64,000 bases of DNA from positions 56,231,310 to 56,295,309 of the forward strand of contig OW121741.1 in the NCBI GenBank assembly GCA_933228675.1, given 5' to 3'. Origin of the DNA: Stomorhina lunata. Taxonomy: Eukaryota; Arthropoda; Insecta; Diptera; Rhiniidae. The position numbers were made by a program, and so were the translations under genes. Shown here piece after piece: positions 37,001-47,767 of the stretch. Under the pieces are notes generated by a model. It made no database searches. It was not told the origin of the DNA and saw only the letters and a program-made list of their open reading frames with translations. Position 1 is the first letter of the stretch. Every line of letters starts with the position of its first letter.

Positions 37001-37837
37001 TCAGATCTTAGGAAATCCACTAAAGCAAAACGATATTAAATATCATCAAAATCGGTATATAACAATCTGCTAATTGCCGAATTTAAAATATTTTTTAAAA
37101 AAAAATATACTTTTTTGTAAAAAAAATACATTTTTTTTGTAAAAAAAATCATTTTTTTTGAAGAAAGTTTTCTGAATTGTGTATCAAATTTTAGGAAATC
37201 ATTCAACGCAGAGCACTGTTGAATTTCATCGTAATCGGTATATCAACAACTCAGATATCGCTAAAGCAAAATATATCGATGTACGCAAATTGGCAATTTT
37301 AAAATTTTTTTTTAAAAAAACAGCATTTTAAAAAAAAAAAAAATTCGAATTATATGTCAGATTTTAGAAAATACTTCAACGCAGCACCCTATCAAATTTC
37401 ATCAAAATCGGTCCATAAACACCAGAGATATCGACAAAATTCAAAATTCGATGAGAATTTAAAAAAATTTTTTTTAAAAAATATGTAAATTTTAAAAAAA
37501 TTTTTTAAAATTCGTCAATGTACCCATCGAATTTTAGTATTTTGCCGATATCTCCGGTGTTTATGGACCGATTTTGATGAAATTTAATTGCGTACTGCGT
37601 AGGTCAATTTCCTAGAATCTGATATACAATTTATCTCGCTACACCCTCCAGGAGCTGCACAAACTTGATTTCAACAGACAGACGGACAGACAGACAGACG
37701 GACATGGCTAAATCGACTCTCCTGGCGATTCTGAGTCGATCGGTATAATTTTTATGGGGTCTAAGACGAATAATGAAAAAATTACAAACTGAATGACAAA
37801 CTTATAATACCCTTTCACCTATTGGTGAAGGGTATAA
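31072..37837 (+). mobile_element. 6.8-kb mini-me-terminated element, copy A (arm 1 of the giant inverted repeat)
   Basis: Shares both ends with the 2.6-kb elements: AACAAGTAAGAGTG plus the TATTCGGCTTTGCCGAAT hairpin at the left, and the (GACA/GACG)n tract (37675-37706), core and TTTCACCTATTGGTGAA palindrome (37807-37835) at the right. The 5 kb between is AT-rich sequence found elsewhere only in arm 2 (57380-63874, inverted). I find no transposase or Rep/helicase. A few coding-like snippets occur (see 31388-31549). The open frames at 33949-34140, 34281-34463 and 36166-36399 have no recognisable motif; the first is present in both arms with one residue changed. Confidence 0.7.
31388..31549 (+). 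pseudogene. Ankyrin-repeat-like coding fragment (arm 1)
   Basis: A 53-codon stretch open without ATG reads LLVEHKDVDPS, then FGTAKHIAKFNNYNELYKL and a TAG stop at 31547-31549. The order of hydrophobic helix, D-V-D-P loop, G-T-A-x-H-I-A and the following helix resembles the end of an ankyrin-repeat domain. A CACGTTTAG acceptor-like site falls just before the match (AG at 31429-31430). The inverted arm has the same stretch at 63399-63560. It is short, so the similarity could be fortuitous; at best it is a captured gene fragment. Confidence 0.3.
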
Positions 37838-38867
37838 TAATGCTAAATAATTTAACAAAGAGAGTTTGAAACATTTGGAATCGGACCGACCTTATGAGAA
37901 TGAGAGTTAATGTTTTGCATAATTAAATATGAGATTTCTATGAGACTTTGTTATTATAATTAAATTCCTGTGTTTACAATATATCTTTTAGTTTTACTTA
38001 CAAGTGTTCCAATTTTAGTCGTTACATCGATGGGCCCATGACATAGAAGACAATAATTGATCTGTTAGCTTTAAAATATTTATAGGTATAAAATTTTAAG
38101 ATGATTTCGCTCTAAAACATTTTCTCTCACACCACTTATACTTAACCAAAATTATTTATGAGTAGAAATATTTATAGTTTAATTTAGGGTAGTTTAGAAT
38201 ATTATTAGAAAATTCATTGTTTGTTAAATTTTAGGTAGAATAGTTTGTTAGAATTTAGTATATATATTAAACATTTATTGTCTTAGGATTTTTAGATTCA
38301 ACAAAAAAAAATTTAAGTCAAAGTTGTAATTCAAAGTTATAATTCAAAGGGCTCACTAATTCATTTAAGATTTATAAATATATTAGATTAATTATAATTA
38401 CATATTAGATTCTTAATGGGTGCTGAAATTCTAATATTAGGAGTGTTAGAATTCTATATATTTTATTTAAGCTATGTTTAGTTTAGTTAATTTTTTTATA
38501 GGTTTTGTATTATTTGTTTCTTTATATGAGGATTAACACTAAGGATTTTAACACTTTTAGTTAGATTATTTTGGTCTATCGTTGTAAGGAGCTATTCCAA
38601 TTAGGATCTTGGGTTTCGTCCCGCAACTCGATGATGAAAACTAATGGTTGAGGAAATAATTGGGACACACGAGGGCAAGTCCCAAACGTGTGCCTTCTAC
38701 AAAGAATTAAACGCATGTTCGTTGGTGAACTTGTGAGAACCAAAATATTATATCATGCTAGAAGTTGACAATTTTGGATCTTCTGCCAATGAATATATTT
38801 TGTATGGAATATTGAAAATAAAAATGCTTGTTTAGAATGAAAAATCGCCACAAAATGTTATTTATCA
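37838..38867. other. Single-copy AT-rich DNA
   Basis: No gene, repeat or RNA recognised. The block at about 38575-38760 is richer in G+C (for example GTTTCGTCCCGCAACTCG) and may be the edge of an unidentified element. Confidence 0.4.
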
Positions 38868-39541
38868 AAACTATAAAATAGGATATCTCGAAAACGAACG
38901 TTAACTTTTAAACTATATTTTGCATGTTGTTAAAGAGAATCTTATACTATATATGGGCAAAATCAAATAGTTTTAATTTTCGGATTTAAAAAAAATATTT
39001 GATCGCATATTAAATTTTTTTTGGGTTCTGTTTAGGGAGCTTAGTGGATATAAAATCCCTTCGCGTTAATGATATTACGCGATGTGCCCAGAAATTATGA
39101 CGGTTAAAATACAAATTTCTAAAATTAATTTAAAAACCATTGTATTTTTATTAGTTTTTATTTATTTTGACACAGCTTATATATTTTCAGGTGTTCTGTC
39201 GTTTTATGTTATTGTGGTAATTTATATATGCCTTAACACGAAGAAATAATGCAATTATGTAAGTAAAAAAAATATATAAATCTTTTATTAAAGAATAGTC
39301 TTAAGACCATTCCTGATCAATTTTGTGCTAAATTCGCGATGTGTTCCAGTGAAATGTTTTTAGAAAAAACTTCGCGTTCTCAGCAATAAAGAGATGTTTG
39401 ACAAACTTTTGATGCAAATCGATTATAAATGTCATCGCTTTCATGCCTAATGTGATTTTGTCTCAGTTTGACATCTAAAACCATTAAAAGCAATATGATC
39501 TTTTTTGCACGATTTAAAAAAAATCATGCGCTCTTGCTTTT
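38868..39541 (-). repeat. Inverted copy of the segment between the direct repeats of the tandem unit
   Basis: Reverse complement of about 1096-1782 (and 13312-13975), nearly identical. Shared marks include TTCGCGTTAATGATATTACG near 39060 and the CTTAAGACCATTCCTGATC block near 39300. Confidence 0.75.
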
Positions 39542-40188
39542 AGGTGTTAAATGCCAAAAAAAAAACTCGGTTTACGTGAAAATTTTCATATATTTTTGCG
39601 AGTGTGCTCCACGAAAAAGCGGTATTTTAAAAAATTTACGTTAAAGTTATCGTCATTTACACCTGTCGTATGTTATACCTATATGAAGCACATTAATTGA
39701 ATATATATCAAACGATGCGAAACTGAAAGATCTACCAATCCTTATTCATTTCTGATCAATTTTTTGCTAAATTCGCGATGTGTTCCAGTGAAATCTTTTT
39801 AGAAAAAACTTCGCGTTCTCAGCAAAAAAGAGATGTTTGACAAACTTTTGATGCAAATCGATTATAAATGTCATCGCTTTCACGCCTAATGTGATTTTGT
39901 CTCAGTTTGATATCTAAAACCATTAAAAGCAATGTGATCTTTTTTGCACAATTTAAAAAAAATCGTGCCCTCTTGCTTTTAGGTGTTAAATGCCAAAAAA
40001 AAACTCGGTTTACGTGAAAATTTTCATAAATTTTTGCGAGTGTACTCCACGAAAAAGCGGTATTTTGAAAAATTTACGTTAAAGTTATCGTCATTTACAC
40101 CTGTCGTATGTTATACCTATATGAAGCATATTAATTGAATATATGTCAAACGATGCGAAACTGAAAGATCTACCAATCCTTATTCATT
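39313..40188 (+). repeat. Tandem duplication, 439-bp period, two copies
   Basis: Copies 39313-39751 and 39752-40188 both start CTGATCAATTTT and end CTACCAATCCTTATTCATT. They differ at a handful of positions. The first half of each is the family seen at 1096-1320. No open frame is conserved. Confidence 0.8.
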
Positions 40189-40768
40189 TATTTGGAATTC
40201 ATTGAGACGGCCAAAAATATGCGAAGAAAATTAAAAAGTGGCGAAAACGAGCTTAAAATTTTGTCAGTCATTAAGTAGTATTAGAAGTGACGAAATTAAA
40301 ATTTAGAGGGTAATGAATTCATTCCCCAAGTGTGGTATCTATTTCGTAGAACAACGACTTAAATCCAAATGTTGAAACAAATGAAGAAGAAGACGAAATA
40401 TGAAAAAAAAAAAAACGTGAATGCAATTTAGGAACTGTGAATGTAATTTAAAAACTGTATATCAATTACTGAGTGTGACAATGATGTTTTGTTTCTGAAC
40501 AAATGATTTTTTAAAAAAGAGTAAACGGTAATTTGCAGTGTGATTGCCATCACAATTATTACATTTTTTAACGTCTTAGTTATTCTGCGGTTTATTGCAT
40601 TATGCTGAATAGTGTTATTCGCCGCATATTACACAAACTGAGGGTAATGTGCAATACATAGTTTCTTGTATGACCAAATTCCTAATAATTTAAGCATTGA
40701 AACGGACCTTTTCTCTTAAAGTTTTTCTTTAATTATTTGGGAATTAATTATTCGAACTTTAGAATTAA
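40189..40768. other. Single-copy AT-rich DNA
   Basis: No feature recognised. Confidence 0.4.
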
Positions 40769-41016
40769 TTGAAAAATTAGGTTTAATCAGGCTTGAGTTC
40801 ATTTAATTTTCAAATTATTTATTTTGAAAATCTGAAAAGTAATGGTCGAGGGCGCTAAGTGCTGATGACGTCCTGTGGCGGGACAGAAATTGCAATCCAC
40901 TGAGCCGCGTTCAAAAATAATTTTTTCAGTTTTTCTCCACAATTACTTTTCAAATTTTCAAAATAGATAATTTGAAAATTAAATGAACTCAAGCCTGATT
41001 AAACCTAATTTTTCAA
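40769..41016. repeat. Fold-back (MITE-like) element with 75-bp arms
   Basis: Left arm 40769-40843 and right arm 40942-41016 are near-perfect inverted repeats (start TTGAAAAATTAGGTTTAATC). The loop of about 98 bp is comparatively GC-rich (GGCGCTAAGTGCTGATGACG). Flanking target duplications are not obvious. Confidence 0.75.
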
Positions 41017-41039
41017 GTTTTTCTTTAATCTAATGTCAA

Positions 41040-41388
41040 CCGGTTCTAATTTCACTTAAAGCATGGAAAATCAAACAAAAAATGCGTTAACAGTAATATA
41101 ATGATATGAATACACATAAATTTCAGCATTGGCAATGCAGGCTGATTTTCACGTGCGTTTGTTGTTGTTTTTAAAATCTGAGCAACATCAACCTGCTCGC
41201 ACAGTGGTTTACGGGCGCTTTTTTGGAAATGATTCTGTAACTTTTGAACGACTGGAGATATTTGAATGAAATTTGGCACAGTGGTAGTCAATGAGCATTC
41301 GAGTTTTCAAAAACACTGGTCAATAAGGGGTCGGGAGAGTGATTGATGGACCTTCAAATTTGGTCACCTCGACTTTTTTAAAAATCCT
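41040..41388 (+). repeat. Dispersed repeat E, part left of the LINE insertion
   Basis: Matches 25084-25260 and, in reverse, 47500-47690. It is interrupted after GGTCACCTCGACTTTTTT by the LINE poly(A) tail. The open frame at 41052-41291 (minus) overlaps a repeat and is not conserved as protein. Confidence 0.6.
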
Positions 41389-41467
41389 TCTTTTTTTTTT
41401 TTTTTTTTTTTTTTTAGGACCAGCACTCAGGGGATGACCCCTACTTATGCAATGCATTGTGTTGGAA

Positions 41468-44398
41468 CTAGGAAAATAGGTTATGGGAGGGTGGATAGAT
41501 GGAGTAGTGTTTATGGACATTTGATTTGAACTTTCCTATATTGCAACTGGCAGGAAAAATTTCTGCGGGAAGTAAATTCCACATACGAACTGTACGGCTA
41601 AAGAATGAATTTTCTCTGTAGTGTGTTGTTCTGTCTACTGGCCAATCGACTACGAAGGGATGAGCTCTAACAGATAGACGTGTATTGCGTAAAAAAATTC
41701 TAGTTTCGGGAACGAGTTCCCTGATTTCATTAGAGCACATTCCAAAGTAGTAACGATAGAACAGTGTGACACAACCCACATTGCGACGGTGCTCCAGTGA
41801 ATCAATAGAGTTGGATACCCTACTGTCACCAATAAGCACCTTCGCCCTCTCCTGTACTCGGTCAAGAAGCTCCAAAATAGACTTTGAAGCACCGGCCCAT
41901 ACATGAGAGTTGTATTCCATTTTCGGTCGGATATAGGTGGTATAAATAGTAAGGAGATCAGATGAAGTGAAGTATGTCTTGCACCGTTTTAGAAAACCGA
42001 GACACTTGAATGCTTCTTTCGACACTTGAAAAATGTGTTCAGTCCACCGGACATCACATTGAATTCTCATGCCCAGAACATCAAGAGTATCTGATTCCTC
42101 GATATTTTCACCACCCATTAATACAGATGAAGTAACATGATCCGCCGTGCGTTTATGCGTGAGCATACAACATTGAGTTTTCCGCGCATTAAAATCGACT
42201 CTATTCGCACGACCCCATTCTGAGATTGCTTCTAAATCGCGGTTTAATGATTCATTCATGTTTTGCCTCATAGTACCAATCTCTAAAGGGTTTGGTCTAT
42301 GATTGAATGAATACGAATGGCAAATGTTACTATCATCTGCAAAAGAGTAGATAGGATTGGAAGTTTGACGTAGAAGGTCGTTTATAAAGATAAGAAATAG
42401 AGTAGGAGAAAGAACGGAGCCTTGCGGTACCCCTGAATTTAGCTTGAACTCGTTTGATGAGATCCCATCTACAACAACTCTTATAGTGCGATCTCTGAGG
42501 AAGCTCGATATAAATCGAGAGAAGATATTACCGACACCAAAAGCAATAAGTTTTGATAGAAGTGCTCCGTGCCACACTCTATCAAACGCCTTGGAAATAT
42601 CCAGAGCCACAACTTTACTTTCGCCAAAACGGTGTATTGAATGACACCATTTTTCCGAAAGGAAGGCTAGCAGGTCTCCCGTAGAGCGTCCCCTACGAAA
42701 TCCATACTGGCGGTCGCTTAGTAGGTTGTTAGATTCCAGATATTTCACAAGATGGTGGTTTACCATACTCTCCAAAACTTTGGAGAGTGCAGAACAAATT
42801 GCTATTGGGCGGTAATTTTCAGGGTTGGTAGCCTCACCCTTTTTAGGGATTGGCGTTACATTAGCAACCTTCCAACACCGAGGAAATGTACCAGCTTGGT
42901 ACAAGGTGCTGAAAAGGTTGGCTAATGGACGCGAAAGCGTCGAACAGCACTGCTTCAAGACCAGTGCTGGAATGCCATCCGGCCCTGAAGACTTGTTTAT
43001 GTTGAGATCTGCTAAAACCCTTTTTACAGCACGGGCGCGAAAGAATATCTTTGGCATAGTTACAGATACTCTTTCGAGCTCGGGCGGAGGTTGAGTGCTT
43101 TCCGGCAAGCGGGAATTGCTTGCAAATAATTCAGCTAAAAGGTTAGCTTTGTCAACCGGGTCAGTGAATGTTTGACCATTCTTTAAAAGAGAAGAAATTG
43201 AAGAACTAGCATTATTCTTAACTCTTTTAACGAATGACCAGAAACTCTTGCTGCCCCGAGGAGCAGCAAGAATTTTAGTACGAAGACGCTGCTCGTACAG
43301 AGCTTTTTCACGTCTTAATACTTTGGCACATGTACGCCTTGCACGTTTGCGTTGCAAATCAGTAACTGGATTTTGGTTATTGCGCCAGTTTCTGAAAGCT
43401 TCCTCTCGGGATCTGACTGCTTGTTTGCACGTCTGATTAAACCAAGTTTTTACCTTTGGTTTAATCGAAATGTTTTTCACTGGGATAAACATTTTCATTC
43501 CCAGCTTAATAACATTAGAAACCATTTCCGCCGAGGCATTGACATTACTGTCGAGGAAACACAGTTTCCAGTTAAAATGCCTATAGAATTCGTTGAGCTC
43601 TGCCCAACGACCTTTTTCGTATAGAAAAATTGAACGTTTCGTAGCTGTTTGCGAAATGCTGCGAAGTGAGGAGAGCGAAAAAGAGGCGGAAATGGTACAA
43701 TGATCGGAATTTCCGAGAGGTGCAAGAACCTTTACTTCATACTTATCAGGGTGTGAAGTAAGGAAAAGGTCAAGGATGTTTTGTTGGTGCCCATCAACAC
43801 ATGGAATATGTGTTGGCTCATTCACCAGTTGCGCAAGGTGATTGTGCGCTGCAAATAACTCAACATATTGGCCTTCAGGAGTTGTGTGGCTCGAATGGCG
43901 AAGCCAGGACGAGTTGTGAACATTGAAATCACCAGCAATAACGATTTCACTGCTCGGACAACTCTCGAGGATCTTCGAAATTGAATCGGAAAGGGCATCG
44001 AAGCCAGATAAAGTTGTGCCCCTTTCCGCGTTTGGACTTCTATAAAGAAACCCGAAGTACAAAAGATGCGCCCTGATTCTGAATTTAACCCAGAGACAGC
44101 TAAATTCGTTATCATGCGTGCCTAATGATTGCTGGCACTGGTACGCAACTTCATCGCGAATGTACATTGCAATGCCCCTATGAAGGTTAAAAAGGGATAG
44201 GAATTGATACCCAGGTATGTGAAAATCCTGTGGATCAGCATTTTCAGATACCTGGGTTTCAGATAAGGCGAAAACATCCGGCCGATGGAGACAAATGTGT
44301 GCATAAACAGAGAAGAAATTCGCTCTTAGCCCACGTATGTTGCAGAAGTTTATGCTAAAACGATCTGCCATTGCAATATATTGAAAAAAACTAATCAA
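41468..44398 (-). CDS. LINE endonuclease/reverse transcriptase (976 residues, intact)
   Basis: It nicks target DNA and primes reverse transcription there. The N-terminal APE-type endonuclease (about 15-240) shows FCNIRGLRANF, Glu47 in SETQVS, GDFNVHNSSW with Asp157, and NSDH (231-233). A basic linker follows (345-400). The reverse transcriptase (about 455-720) has SSGPDGIP, the VALDISKAFDRVWH block (597-610), SGVPQGSVLSP (655-665) and the catalytic FADD box (686-689). The C-terminal part contains YTTYIRPKMEYNSHVW and ends RMWNLLPAEIFP plus a short tail; no RNase H is seen. The endonuclease-plus-FADD layout fits jockey/CR1-type LINEs; I cannot fix the clade. A second ATG ten codons in (MADRF) may be the real start. 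No stops or frame changes. Confidence 0.93.
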   Translation of the reverse strand: MISFFQYIAMADRFSINFCNIRGLRANFFSVYAHICLHRPDVFALSETQVSENADPQDFHIPGYQFLSLFNLHRGIAMYIRDEVAYQCQQSLGTHDNEFSCLWVKFRIRAHLLYFGFLYRSPNAERGTTLSGFDALSDSISKILESCPSSEIVIAGDFNVHNSSWLRHSSHTTPEGQYVELFAAHNHLAQLVNEPTHIPCVDGHQQNILDLFLTSHPDKYEVKVLAPLGNSDHCTISASFSLSSLRSISQTATKRSIFLYEKGRWAELNEFYRHFNWKLCFLDSNVNASAEMVSNVIKLGMKMFIPVKNISIKPKVKTWFNQTCKQAVRSREEAFRNWRNNQNPVTDLQRKRARRTCAKVLRREKALYEQRLRTKILAAPRGSKSFWSFVKRVKNNASSSISSLLKNGQTFTDPVDKANLLAELFASNSRLPESTQPPPELERVSVTMPKIFFRARAVKRVLADLNINKSSGPDGIPALVLKQCCSTLSRPLANLFSTLYQAGTFPRCWKVANVTPIPKKGEATNPENYRPIAICSALSKVLESMVNHHLVKYLESNNLLSDRQYGFRRGRSTGDLLAFLSEKWCHSIHRFGESKVVALDISKAFDRVWHGALLSKLIAFGVGNIFSRFISSFLRDRTIRVVVDGISSNEFKLNSGVPQGSVLSPTLFLIFINDLLRQTSNPIYSFADDSNICHSYSFNHRPNPLEIGTMRQNMNESLNRDLEAISEWGRANRVDFNARKTQCCMLTHKRTADHVTSSVLMGGENIEESDTLDVLGMRIQCDVRWTEHIFQVSKEAFKCLGFLKRCKTYFTSSDLLTIYTTYIRPKMEYNSHVWAGASKSILELLDRVQERAKVLIGDSRVSNSIDSLEHRRNVGCVTLFYRYYFGMCSNEIRELVPETRIFLRNTRLSVRAHPFVVDWPVDRTTHYRENSFFSRTVRMWNLLPAEIFPASCNIGKFKSNVHKHYSIYPPSHNLFS

Positions 44399-44405
44399 TT
44401 GTCTA

Positions 44406-44525
44406 TTTATAGTAAAAGTCTCAAAGATGTTAATTGTTGTCTGCGATACTAATTAATGGTCAGTGTTATGCCTTCACCATTAAATAGTTTGACAACAATT
44501 AAATCAGTGATACTTTTACTATAAA
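44406..44525. promoter_or_regulatory. Three-tier hairpin just upstream of the LINE start codon
   Basis: Three nested stems: 44406-44419 with 44512-44525 (14 bp, perfect), 44430-44441 with 44491-44502 (12 bp, perfect) and 44451-44460 with 44476-44485 (9 of 10). In the LINE RNA it would lie about 10-130 nt before the ORF. Confidence 0.75.
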
Positions 44526-44545
44526 AAGGAAAAGGAAAGAAAACA

Positions 44546-44592
44546 CAATGACAATTGCTAAAAGGGCCATAAAAGCCCTGATCTGGTCATTG
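44546..44592. promoter_or_regulatory. Second leader hairpin of the LINE
   Basis: CAATGAC (44546-44552) pairs with GTCATTG (44586-44592), and inside it AGGGC (44563-44567) pairs with GCCCT (44575-44579). Confidence 0.55.
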
Positions 44593-44940
44593 TTATGGCT
44601 AGGTGCCAACACTGATATATTTTTGTTGAAGTTAGGTTGTTGATGTAATGATATTAATGTTTGTAATGATGAGTGATGTTCTGTAGATTTGTTTGTTGTT
44701 GTAATAGAGTTATTGTGTTTGTTGTATTAAAAATAAAATAAGAGAAAAACTGGTTTGGAGAGTTTGTTTATTGTTGGATGTTATTAATTTTGTGTTATTT
44801 CCACTGTTTGAGTTTATTGTTTGGTTTTTAATTATTTCAATTTTTTTGTTATTTTGGTTTTAATGTTAATATGTTTTTTTTTTTTTTTTTATTTATTTAT
44901 TTTATTGCACGCGTTTAATTTATTAATTATATATTAATTT

Positions 44941-47700
44941 TGTTTTAAACACTGGACGCGGACAAAATACACATGGACGGACAAGCAACATGTAAAAACG
45001 CGTGTAGACAGGACGGACGTCAAAACACTCAAAATATACAAAAAATACTATCTCCTTTGGCTTTCGAGATATTTAGGTAAATAAAATGTTTGCGTTGAAT
45101 ATTCCTTAAATTCTTAATAAAATTCTGAATAATGTTTGTGCAAATTGGCTATAGATATCTTCTTTCGTTTAGAAGTAAAAAATATTCAAAGTTGAAACAT
45201 AAAAAAATATCGCAATTTTTTGAGTTTTTCCCTAAAATATAGATATATTTTTTCACTAATAAAAAAATATTTTCTTAAGAAACATAAAAAGATGTTTAAA
45301 GTTTTTAAAAGAAAATATAATGACAATGCATATAAAATAAATTTCTTGTTCTTAAACATTGATCTAAAAGCCTAGCGCCTCTTCTATTGACGTTCAAAAT
45401 CCGTCTAGTAGTTTAGAAATTACAGAGTTAATACCATTGTGAACTATTAACTTTATATGCACATATTCAGCGTTAAAATGCTATGGGAGGCAAAGTTATC
45501 AGAGCTTTCAATATTAAAGCTTGATATACGCGTTTAGTATTACTAGATGAAAGACCAGGACATTAACACCAAGTAAAAACTTTTTTAAGTGCGTTAATCT
45601 TTATACACTTTGTATCGTAAAACTAAAAAATATTATTTTTCTACTTTTTTAAGGAAAATAAATTCAATCTTTGATATTCTGAAGAAATGACATGGGTAAA
45701 GGTATCACAATGAAATTTTATAGTTATGTAGACTAATAAGATCCAAAAGCAATGGACAGAAAAAAAATCACAATTTTAACTGAAAAATTTCCCAATTCCT
45801 AACTCGGGAAAAAAGGTTTCAAAAAATTATTTTTTTTTAAATGGCAACACTGATTCCATTTGCAGTGCGTTTCAGCAAAAACTTTTCTAATCAACAAGAG
45901 ATGTGTTCGAAAATATAAACATATTTTTTTTAAATCGGTGCATTGCCTTTTGAGAAATTTTTGTTTAAACTAAATTTTTTTTACAAGTTGGCATTTTTTG
46001 AAGAGGACATGTGCGAGGACCAAAAGCCCAATTGACATTATCATCTCTTAGATAAAAAAATTTTAAAAAAGTACGTTAAAAAACAACCTAAAAACTCTAT
46101 TTACCCAAATATCTCGAAAGCCAAAGGAGATAACCTACATATATACGTGTATTTCAAATTTCATTCAAATATCTCGAGTCGTTCAATAGTTACAGAATTA
46201 TTTCAAAATTTTAACTGAAAAATTCCCTATTCCCAACTCGGGAAAAAAAGGTTTAATAAAATTATTTTTTTTTTTACAATAATGGCTACACTGACTCCAT
46301 TAGCAGCGCGTTTCAGCAAAAACTTTTCTAATCAACAACAGATATGTCAGAAAATATAAACATTATAATTTGAGAAATTTTTGTTTAAACTATTTTTTTT
46401 TTATAAATTGGCATTTTTTGGAGAGGGCATGTGCGAGGACCAAAAGCCCAATTGAAAAGAAATTTATTTTATATGCATTCTCATTTTCTTTTAAAAATTT
46501 TAAAAATCTTTTTATGTTTCTTAAGAAAATATTTTGTTATTAGTGAAAAAATATAGCTATCTTTCAGGGAAAAACTAAAAAATAGCGATATTTTTTTTTA
46601 TGTTTCAACTTTGAATATTTTTAACTTTTAAACGAAAGAAGATATCTATAGCCAACTTGCACAAATATTATTCAGAATTTTATTAAGAATTTAAGGAATA
46701 TTCTTGAAAAATTTTCTCAGATTCGTCCACCAGATCAAAAAAGCTATTTACCCAAATATCTCGAAGGCCAAAGGAGATAACCTTCGTATGTAAGCGTATT
46801 TCAAATTTCATTCAAATATCTCGAGTCGTTCAAAAGTTATATAATTATTTCAAAAAAAAAAAAAGAGTCCGTAAACCACTGTGCTTCGTTGAAAGCAGCA
46901 AAGAGACTAAGTAAAATATTATTGTTTTCCTTTCTCACTTATTTGAATTTGTTTACAGTTCGTGTTGTGTCTGTGAATATATGTTAAAAAGCCGATTGGT
47001 ACTCGGCTCCTGAGTGCAATGGTTGAGTGGGGCTGCTTTAAACCAGTGATAGCCAAAACATTTGTATTAGTAAGTGTTGTATTGGTGAGAAATATTTTAC
47101 ACACTCGAAAAAATATTTTAATAAAATTATGGTATTTTCAATCAGATCTATTAGTCTTATTAACGTGTTAAATTATTTTAAAAAAACCATAACAGTTTTT
47201 GGTTTTACTAGTAAGTTAAAACTTTAAACAAAAGAATTTTATTATACTAAAAAATTATTTGTACGAATATGAAAATCTAAAACATATAATAAAATTTAAA
47301 AACTCTCTTAAAAGTAGCTCTACATAACGTTACTATTTGAATTTAAAGTATTAATTTCATAATACTATTCATTCTTCTTTAATTTTTTTATTGCCATAAT
47401 ACAATTCAAAAAGCGAGCTTTTTAACATATATTCACAGACACAACACGAACTGTAATCAAATTCTAATAAGTGAGAAAGGAAAACAATAATATTTTACTT
47501 AGTCTCTTTGCTGCTTTCAACGAAGCAGGTGGATGTCGCTCAGATTTCTTAAAAACAATAACAAACACACATGAAATTATTCTGCCTGCATTGCCAGTGC
47601 TGAAATTTATGTGTTATCACCTCATTATATTATTTTTAACGCATTTTTTGTTTGATTTACATTTTATCGGTAACGCTTCATAAGATTATTTTTACACTAA
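44941..47700. repeat. Inverted and tandem repeat complex related to repeat E
   Basis: 45045-45365 is the reverse complement of about 46452-46785. 46882-46990 is the reverse complement of 47411-47527, with a loop of about 420 bp. 45773-46036 and 46207-46456 are direct copies (CAACTCGGGAAAAAA, GTTTCAGCAAAAACTTTT). 47500-47690 is the inverted counterpart of 41040-41290. The layout is that of a fold-back element with one arm interrupted by the LINE. No genes; the frames at 46919-47104 and 47471-47683 lie in the repeat arms. Confidence 0.65.
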
Positions 47701-47767
47701 CACATGTAAAACCACAAACACATATTTATTTTAGAATGTTCTCCCGTTGAGTACCCCTGCTTTAAAC
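47701..47767. other. Flank ending in the left hAT target duplication
   Basis: Short single-copy flank; the last eight bases (47760-47767) are CTTTAAAC. Confidence 0.6.

Larger units (their letters stand above)
41389..44940 (-). mobile_element. Full-length or nearly full-length LINE (jockey/CR1-like), minus strand
   Basis: The 3' end is marked by a run of about 25 T on the plus strand (41391-41416), the poly(A) tail of the minus-strand element. It splits repeat E, whose halves lie at 41040-41388 and about 44945-45100. The 5' end is not sharply defined; about 540 bp of non-coding leader precede the ORF, with several hairpins. I see no ORF1 upstream, so it is either a single-ORF element or slightly 5'-truncated. 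The intact ORF suggests recent activity. Confidence 0.8.

Noticed and set aside
41052..41291. Antisense frame in repeat E and its counterpart at 47471-47683
   Set aside because: The two share sequence because they are inverted repeat copies; frames do not extend over the same limits.
47031..47055. CTTTAAACCAGTGATAGCC as a third hAT end
   Set aside because: It resembles the neighbouring target and end sequence, but there is no opposite end or second duplication.
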